The position numbers and the translations under genes are program-made. The notes beneath the pieces were generated by a model. It was given only the letters and a program-made list of their open reading frames with translations, was not told where the DNA came from and made no database searches. This document shows, piece after piece, positions 58,010 through 64,000 of a stretch of DNA of 64,000 nucleotides. Source of the stretch: Heliobacteriaceae bacterium (GTDB lineage Bacteria; Bacillota; Desulfitobacteriia; Heliobacteriales; Heliobacteriaceae). The DNA lies in NCBI GenBank assembly GCA_028707535.1, contig JAQWAU010000005.1:1-64000 (forward strand), read 5' to 3'. Within the stretch, counting starts at the first letter, position 1. The number at the start of each line of letters is the position of its first letter.

Positions 58010-58882
58010 ATGGCCGGGACAACCGGGGTGGTCGCCCGCATCGGCACTTTTCTGGAAATGATCAAATTTGAGCACACGGTTTTCGCCTTGCCGTTTGCGT
58101 TTATCGGGGCGATGGTGGCGGAGCAGCGGATTCCGGCCGGGCCGGTGGTTTTTTGGATCCTCGTGGCGATGGTGGGAGCCCGGACGGCGGCCATGTCGCT
58201 CAACCGGCTGATTGACCGGCACATCGACCGTTTGAACCCGCGGACGGCGAACCGGGCCTTGGTTACCGGCACCGTCGGTGTAGCGGAGACCTGGCTGTTC
58301 ATTATCTTGAGTTTCGGGTTGCTGTTTTTGGCGGCGGTGATGCTTAACCCGTTTGTTATGGCTTTGTTTCCGGTGGTAGTAATTGTGCTTTGTGGTTATT
58401 CCTACACTAAACGGTTTACCTGGGCCTGTCACTTGGTTTTGGGGGCAGCCTTAGGTTTCGCCCCGGTGGGGGCTTGGGCGGCGGTAACGGGTTCCCTTGA
58501 TTGGCCGGTCATTATTTTGGGTTTGGCCGTGACCGCCTGGGTGGCCGGTTTTGATGTTATTTATGCCTGCCAGGACCTGGACTTTGACCGGAACCACGGT
58601 ATTTTTTCGATTCCGGCGCGGTTTGGCCTGGCCAGGGGTCTTTGGTTTGCCCGGGTGCTGCATGTGGCGGCTCCGGCCTTATTGGCCTGGGCTGGGTATC
58701 TGTTAGGGATGGGGACCTGGTACTTTGCCGGCATTGCCGTGGTGGTTGTCTTATTAGCGTATGAGCATTCCTTGGTTTCCCCCCGGGATTTAAGCCGGCT
58801 CGATGCGGCTTTTTTTGCCATGAACGGTTACATTAGTGTAACAATGTTTGTTTTTACTTTAGTCGATATTTTGTTAAAGTAA
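58010..58882 (+). CDS. UbiA-family prenyltransferase (MqnP-like)
   Basis: MIKFEHTVFALPFAFIGAM, MSLNRLIDRHIDRLNPRTANR, DVIYACQDLDFDRNHGIFSIP. Confidence 0.92.
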   Translation: MAGTTGVVARIGTFLEMIKFEHTVFALPFAFIGAMVAEQRIPAGPVVFWILVAMVGARTAAMSLNRLIDRHIDRLNPRTANRALVTGTVGVAETWLFIILSFGLLFLAAVMLNPFVMALFPVVVIVLCGYSYTKRFTWACHLVLGAALGFAPVGAWAAVTGSLDWPVIILGLAVTAWVAGFDVIYACQDLDFDRNHGIFSIPARFGLARGLWFARVLHVAAPALLAWAGYLLGMGTWYFAGIAVVVVLLAYEHSLVSPRDLSRLDAAFFAMNGYISVTMFVFTLVDILLK

Positions 58883-58898
58883 TGGGGGTAAGGGGATT

Positions 58899-60002
58899 TT
58901 GAAGGAATATGTTGCCCGGAGTGAGTTGGCGGATTTACTGCCGAAAGTTGAGGCGGGAAAGCGTTTAACCGCTGCCGATGGGTTGCGTTTGTTTCAATCT
59001 ACTGATTTACTGGCGATTGGTTACCTGGCCAACATCGTTCGTCACCGCAAACATGGTAGCAATGTCTATTTTATCAATAATTGGCACATCAACCCGACTA
59101 ATATTTGTATCAATCGTTGCAAGTTGTGTGCCTTTGGGGTCGATAAAGATGATCCCAGTGCCTACGAGATGACTTTAGACCAGGTTGAAGCTAAGGTTTG
59201 GGAAGCGGCGCCAAGCAACCCGTCTGAAGTGCATATTGTTGGCGGGCTGCACCCCGAGTTGCCGTTTGACTGGCAGATTGCTTTATTACAGACGGTCCGC
59301 CGGATTTTACCGGCAGCGCACATTCAAGCGTTTACCGCCGTGGAGATTGATTATTTCGCCCGGCAGACAGGACAGCCGGTTAGGGAAGTACTGAATACCC
59401 TCCGGGAAGCCGGCCTGGGGTCTTTGCCCGGGGGAGGGGCGGAGATTTTTAGTCCTCGGGTCCGGCCCTTGATTTGCGAAAAAAAGATTTCCGGGGAACG
59501 GTGGCTTGAGGTGCATGGCGAAGCACACCGGTTAGGGATCAGGACCAATGCCACCATGCTTTACGGACACGTAGAAACCCTGGAAGAACGCGTCGACCAT
59601 TTAATTCGCCTGCGGGAACAGCAGGACCGGACCGGGGGGTTTCTGACGTTCATTCCCTTAGGCTTTTACCCCCGGAATACAGGGCTGGTGAACCTGGGGA
59701 TTGCGCGGACGACCGGTTATGATGACCTGAAATGTTTAGCGATCGGCCGGTTGTTGCTGGATAATATTGACCATATTAAGGCCTTCTGGATCATGATTGG
59801 CGCCAAACTGGCCCAAGTTTCCCTCGCTTTCGGGGTTGACGACATCGATGGGACGGTTATTGAGGAGAAAATTATGCATGCGGCTGGGGCCGACACCGGT
59901 CAAGCGTTGACCCGTTCCCGGCTGGTGGCGATGATCCGGGCCGCTGGTTGTGTTCCGTTGGAAAGGGATACCTTATATAATATTGTGCGCAAGGAGTTCT
60001 GA
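58899..60002 (+). CDS. mqnE: Aminofutalosine synthase (radical SAM)
   Basis: NPTNICINRCKLCAFG, HIVGGLHPELPFDW, GLGSLPGGGAEIFSPRVR; TTG start. Confidence 0.93.
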   Translation: MKEYVARSELADLLPKVEAGKRLTAADGLRLFQSTDLLAIGYLANIVRHRKHGSNVYFINNWHINPTNICINRCKLCAFGVDKDDPSAYEMTLDQVEAKVWEAAPSNPSEVHIVGGLHPELPFDWQIALLQTVRRILPAAHIQAFTAVEIDYFARQTGQPVREVLNTLREAGLGSLPGGGAEIFSPRVRPLICEKKISGERWLEVHGEAHRLGIRTNATMLYGHVETLEERVDHLIRLREQQDRTGGFLTFIPLGFYPRNTGLVNLGIARTTGYDDLKCLAIGRLLLDNIDHIKAFWIMIGAKLAQVSLAFGVDDIDGTVIEEKIMHAAGADTGQALTRSRLVAMIRAAGCVPLERDTLYNIVRKEF

Positions 60003-60007
60003 TCGGC

Positions 60008-60856
60008 ATGTTGCGTTTAGGACGGGTTGGTTATTTAAATGTCTTGCCTGTTTACCATGCTTTCGATTCCGGGGCGGTGCCGTTAACGGCAAGGTTGGTC
60101 AGTGGGGTGCCGGCGGAATTAAACCAAAAGTTTCTGGCCGGGGAACTGGACATCACCCCGATCTCTTCGATTGCCTACGCCCGCCAGCCCGAAACAGGCT
60201 GGGTATTGCCGGATGTATCGATTAGTGCGGATGGCCGGGTAGCTTCGATCCTTTTGTTTTCCCGCTTGCCGGTGGACAAGCTGGCGGGCCGGACGATCGC
60301 CGTTACCACAGCTTCTGCGACTTCCGTGGTGCTCCTGCGGATCTTGTTGGCGAAGTATTACGGGATTACTGCTCACCTTTCGCCGGCAGCCCCGGATTTG
60401 ACCCAAATGCTTAAGACGTATCCGGCCGCTCTTTTAATCGGTGATGATGCTTTATATGCCGCTGAACAGTATAAAACCACGGTGGGGGCGGAAATTAAGG
60501 TTATCGATTTAGGTGAGGTCTGGAAGCAAATGACCGGTTTGCCGATGGTTTTTGCCCTATGGGCGATTCGCCGGGATTATGTCGCCAAACACCCGGACCG
60601 GATCGCTATGGTCGCGGCGGCCTTCCGGGCTGCCCGGGTCTGGAGCGACCAAAACCGGGAGGCTGTATTGGCGGCGGCCCGGCAAAGGTATAGTTTGCCG
60701 GATCAAGTCCTAACCGATTATTTTCAGACCATTCGCTACGATCTGGATGCAACCTACCAACGGGCGGTAGAAACGTATTTTACTTATGCGGCACAGATTG
60801 GCATCCTGCCGGCGCCGGTTAAACTGCGGGTTTGGGGAGCGAAAGACGATGCTTGA
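60008..60856 (+). CDS. mqnA: Chorismate dehydratase
   Basis: RVGYLNVLPVYHAF, LAGELDITPISSIAYARQ, between mqnE and mqnC. Confidence 0.92.
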   Translation: MLRLGRVGYLNVLPVYHAFDSGAVPLTARLVSGVPAELNQKFLAGELDITPISSIAYARQPETGWVLPDVSISADGRVASILLFSRLPVDKLAGRTIAVTTASATSVVLLRILLAKYYGITAHLSPAAPDLTQMLKTYPAALLIGDDALYAAEQYKTTVGAEIKVIDLGEVWKQMTGLPMVFALWAIRRDYVAKHPDRIAMVAAAFRAARVWSDQNREAVLAAARQRYSLPDQVLTDYFQTIRYDLDATYQRAVETYFTYAAQIGILPAPVKLRVWGAKDDA

Positions 60857-61919
60857 ACAGACAGGCGAGATTTTAAGGCGGGCGGGTAAGGGGGAACGGT
60901 TATCCCACGCCGATGGGGTTGCTTTGCTGGCCGGCGCCGATCTTTTGGCTTTAGGGGCCGCCGCCCGGGAGGCGGCCAGACGGCGGCATCCCGAAAACAA
61001 GGTTACATTTGTTATTGACCGCAATATTAATTACACTAATATTTGCACGGCGGGTTGCCGGTTTTGTGCTTTTTATCGCTTGCCGGGGGCGGCAGACGGG
61101 TATGTCTTGTCCCGGGAGGCGATTTTTGAGAAGATTGAAGAGGCCGTAGCTGCCGGCGGTACCCAAATTTTGATGCAAGGCGGTTTGCATCCGGACCTGG
61201 ACTTACCCTATTTCGAAGCCCTTTTGCAGGCCATTAAGGTCCGGTTCCCTGTGCATATCCATTCTTTTTCCCCGCCGGAGATTTGGCACCTGGCCGAAAA
61301 ACACGGGCTGCCGGTGCGGGAGGTTATCCGCCGTCTGCACCAAGCCGGGCTGGATTCTTTGCCGGGTGGTGGGGCGGAAATTTTAGACGACCGGGTTCGC
61401 CGGGTGATCAGCCCCCGGAAGATCGGGTGGCGTCAGTGGATGATGGTGATGCAGGAAGCCCACCGGCTGGGCCTTAAAACTACCGCCACAATGATGTTTG
61501 GCTCCGTAGAAACCTTGCCTGAGCGGGTGTGGCATTTGGTCCGGATCCGGGAGGCCCAGGATGAAACCAAAGGTTTTACCGCCTTTATTCCTTGGAGTTT
61601 CCAGCCGGGCAACACCAGCTTAGGGGGGACGGAGACCACCGGCGTGGATTATTTGCGTACCTTGGCCGTATCCCGGCTGATGTTGGACAATATTCCCAAC
61701 ATCCAGGCTTCCTGGGTTACCCAGGGAGCAAAGCTGGCCCAAGTTTCTCTGTCCTTTGGGGCTAACGATTTCGGGGGAACCATGCTGGAGGAAAACGTGG
61801 TCCGGGCGGCAGGGGTCTCTTATCGGGCGCCTTTGACCGAGATTTTGGGATGTATTCGCCAAGCTGGGAAACAGCCGGCCCAAAGGGATACTTTGTACCG
61901 GATTCTCCGGGAGTTCTGA
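60849..61919 (+). CDS. mqnC: Cyclic dehypoxanthinyl futalosine synthase (radical SAM)
   Basis: NYTNICTAGCRFCAFYR, MQGGLHPDLDLPYFEALL, GLDSLPGGGAEILDDRVR; ATG 60849 overlaps mqnA. Confidence 0.93.
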   Translation: MLEQTGEILRRAGKGERLSHADGVALLAGADLLALGAAAREAARRRHPENKVTFVIDRNINYTNICTAGCRFCAFYRLPGAADGYVLSREAIFEKIEEAVAAGGTQILMQGGLHPDLDLPYFEALLQAIKVRFPVHIHSFSPPEIWHLAEKHGLPVREVIRRLHQAGLDSLPGGGAEILDDRVRRVISPRKIGWRQWMMVMQEAHRLGLKTTATMMFGSVETLPERVWHLVRIREAQDETKGFTAFIPWSFQPGNTSLGGTETTGVDYLRTLAVSRLMLDNIPNIQASWVTQGAKLAQVSLSFGANDFGGTMLEENVVRAAGVSYRAPLTEILGCIRQAGKQPAQRDTLYRILREF

Positions 61920-61936
61920 GGAGGCGAAAAGCCCCA

Positions 61937-62716
61937 ATGACCCAAACAAAAGAAAATACGATGCCTTTGCTGGCCCACCTGGACGAACTACGCAGTGTGT
62001 TAATCTGGATCTTAGTTTTTGCGGCGGTCGGTACCGGTATTGCCTATTTGTGGCACCCGGATATAATTGCCTTGCTGACCAAACCGTTGACCACACCGGC
62101 GGGGGAGCCGATTAAGCCGGTAATCATCCGGCCGGCGGAGGGTTTTTTTGCTTCCTTAAAGGTTTCATTTTTTGCCGGCCTGGTTGTCGCCTCTCCGGCA
62201 ATTTTTTGGAAAATATGGAGTTTTATCGTGCCGGCATTATACCCCCATGAGCGGCGCTGGGTCTATATCTTTCTGCCGGTTTCCGTGCTGCTGTTTGTGG
62301 GCGGGGTGGTTTTTGCCTACATGACCGTTTTTCAAGTGGGCGTTAAGTTTTTAATTGCGTTTGGTGACTTTAACCCGATGATCTCGATCAACGAATACCT
62401 CAGTTTTGCGTTGACGTTTATTTTGCCTTTCGGTATTGTTTTTCAGCTGCCTTTAGTCACTTTGTTTTTAGTCCGGATCGGGGTGGTATCCCGGGATTTT
62501 CTCGCCCGGTACCGGAAACACGCCTTATTGGTCATGTTTATCGTCGCGGCCGTTTTTACCCCTACCCCGGATATGGTTTCCCAAACCTTAATGGCCTTAC
62601 CGATGTATTTGTTATATGAGGTCAGTGTGCAATTGGCCCGGTTTGTTCGTCCCCGTCCGGCGACAGATCCGGAGCCTAAGCCGGAAGAGGCGTTAAGCCC
62701 CCGGGAAGGGCCTTAA
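61937..62716 (+). CDS. tatC: Sec-independent protein translocase TatC
   Basis: MPLLAHLDELRSVLIW, FFASLKVSFFAGLVVASPAIFWKIWSFIVPALYPHERRW, VAAVFTPTPDMVSQ. Confidence 0.94.
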   Translation: MTQTKENTMPLLAHLDELRSVLIWILVFAAVGTGIAYLWHPDIIALLTKPLTTPAGEPIKPVIIRPAEGFFASLKVSFFAGLVVASPAIFWKIWSFIVPALYPHERRWVYIFLPVSVLLFVGGVVFAYMTVFQVGVKFLIAFGDFNPMISINEYLSFALTFILPFGIVFQLPLVTLFLVRIGVVSRDFLARYRKHALLVMFIVAAVFTPTPDMVSQTLMALPMYLLYEVSVQLARFVRPRPATDPEPKPEEALSPREGP

Positions 62717-62938
62717 TTTTGCGTTTTTGGCTTTATTTGGCCTGGCCGGTTTGTCGCAAAATTATGGTATTTTGGTTTTCAAGGAAGGACTTAAGCGTGG
62801 TAACGGAGAATTATACATGCTAGATCTTTTGATTGGCCGGCTGACGGGCGCAGGGGGTCAATCAACATTAGTGCGCCCTGGAGTTGTCTGCGGTGATCGT
62901 AGAAGGCCGGAAAAGTTTATCGAGAAAGGAGATGGTTA

Positions 62939-64000
62939 GTGGTGGTGATTACCCGACGCAGCTTTCTTAAGTTGTCGGGTACAGCGGCAGCCGCGGCCGG
63001 GGTTGGCACCCTGGGTTTTGATTTAAGTCAAGCTTATGCTAAGACTGCCGAACTAAAAATTAAAGAATCAAAAGCTGTACCCACCATTTGTCCTTACTGC
63101 GGCGTGGGCTGTGGCATTCTCATCCATGTTGACAAAGAGGGCAAGGTAATCCATGTGGAAGGGGACGCGGAGCACCCGATTAACCGGGGAAGCTTATGTT
63201 CCAAGGGCGCCTCTTTAGGCCAGCTCCACAATAATGACCGCCGGTTGAAGAAGCCACTTTACCGGGCCCCTGGTTCCGACAAGTGGGAAGAGAAGGATTG
63301 GGACTGGACCTTGACCGAGATTGTCAAGCGGGTCAAGGAAACCCGGGACAAGTCCTTCATCCACAAGGAAGGTGACTTGATTGTCAACCGTACCGAAGCG
63401 ATCGCCAGTCTGGGAGGCGCCGCTTTGGACAATGAAGAATGCTATCTGATGTCTAAACTAAACAGGGGGTTAGGCCTGGTCTATTTCGAACATCAGGCCC
63501 GAATCTGACACAGTGCTACGGTCGCAGGTCTGGGACCGTCATTTGGCAGAGGAGCAATGACTAACCATTGGAATGATCTAGCCAATACCGATTGTGCTTT
63601 GATCATTGGATCCAATGCGGCAGAGAACCACCCGATGTCCTTCAAGTGGCTGACTAAAGCCCGGGAGGAGCGGAAAGCAAAGATTATTTGCGTTGACCCG
63701 CGGTTTACCCGTACAGCAGCGCGCAGCGACATTCACGCTCCTTTACGCTCTGGTACGGATATCGCCTTTATTGGTGGCCTCATTAATTATGCTATTCAAA
63801 AGAATAAATTCCAACGGGATTATGTCGTCAGATACACTAATGCGGCCTTCATCGTTGATGACGGTTACGATTTCAAAGATGGTTATTTTTCCGGCTGGGA
63901 TCCGCAGAAAAAGACTTACGCCAACGCAACCTGGAATTTCAAGAAAGACGACCAAGGGAATTTCCTCAAGGATGAAACCCTCGAAAACCCGCGTTGTGTC
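62939..64000 (+). CDS. fdhA: Formate dehydrogenase alpha subunit, selenocysteine-containing, Tat-exported (truncated by window end)
   Basis: Tat signal TRRSFLKLSGTAAAAAG; 4Fe-4S CPYCGVGCG; in-frame TGA at 63506-63508 in HQARI-U-HSATVAGLGPSFGRGAMTNHWND; frame stays open to 64000. Confidence 0.93.
63506..63539 (+). promoter_or_regulatory. Selenocysteine UGA codon plus bacterial SECIS hairpin
   Basis: UGA, then ACGGTC-GCAGGTCTGG-GACCGT; apical GCAGGTCTG matches the E. coli fdhF SECIS loop. Confidence 0.9.

Noticed and set aside
63506-63508. fdhA as a pseudogene truncated by TGA
   Set aside because: Homology continues in frame after TGA and a canonical SECIS hairpin follows; selenocysteine is the better explanation.

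Overview
This 64 kb window is a gene-dense chromosomal segment. It most likely comes from an anaerobic, spore-forming, menaquinone-containing Clostridia/Peptococcaceae-type Firmicute; this is inferred from spmAB, a GerW-like gene, an IspH-S1 fusion, the futalosine pathway and a selenoprotein formate dehydrogenase. It begins with tRNA-Asn and an initiator tRNA-Met. Recognisable housekeeping blocks follow: lysA, trpS-scpAB, folD-cyclodeaminase, PBP1A, spmAB-rluB-cobO-cobT and aroH. A sigma-54-regulator-linked 4-hydroxybutyrate/butyryl-CoA cluster comes next, then trpEGDCF, aroF-tyrA-aroA-cmk-plsC-ispH::rpsA, hom-thrC-lysC, speD, and a menaquinone (futalosine) operon followed by tatC and the start of a Tat-exported selenocysteine formate dehydrogenase that runs off the window. 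No CRISPR, phage or transposon was seen. The observations most worth following up are: (1) a TRAP-like array of nine GAG triplets, promoter and terminator in the trpE leader; (2) a consensus sigma-54 promoter with two GATGC-N6-GCATC elements exactly 105 bp apart upstream of the 4-hydroxybutyrate cluster, one of them inside the regulator gene's terminator; (3) a polyprenyl-synthase-like protein lacking its aspartate-rich motifs, at the head of the menaquinone operon; (4) an internal Shine-Dalgarno/ATG inside the IspH-S1 fusion gene; (5) a perfect, loopless 38-bp palindrome inside an rluB-like gene; (6) a UGA-Sec codon with an fdhF-like SECIS hairpin; (7) a Met/His-rich small protein; and (8) a CxxCxxC insertion in CobO.
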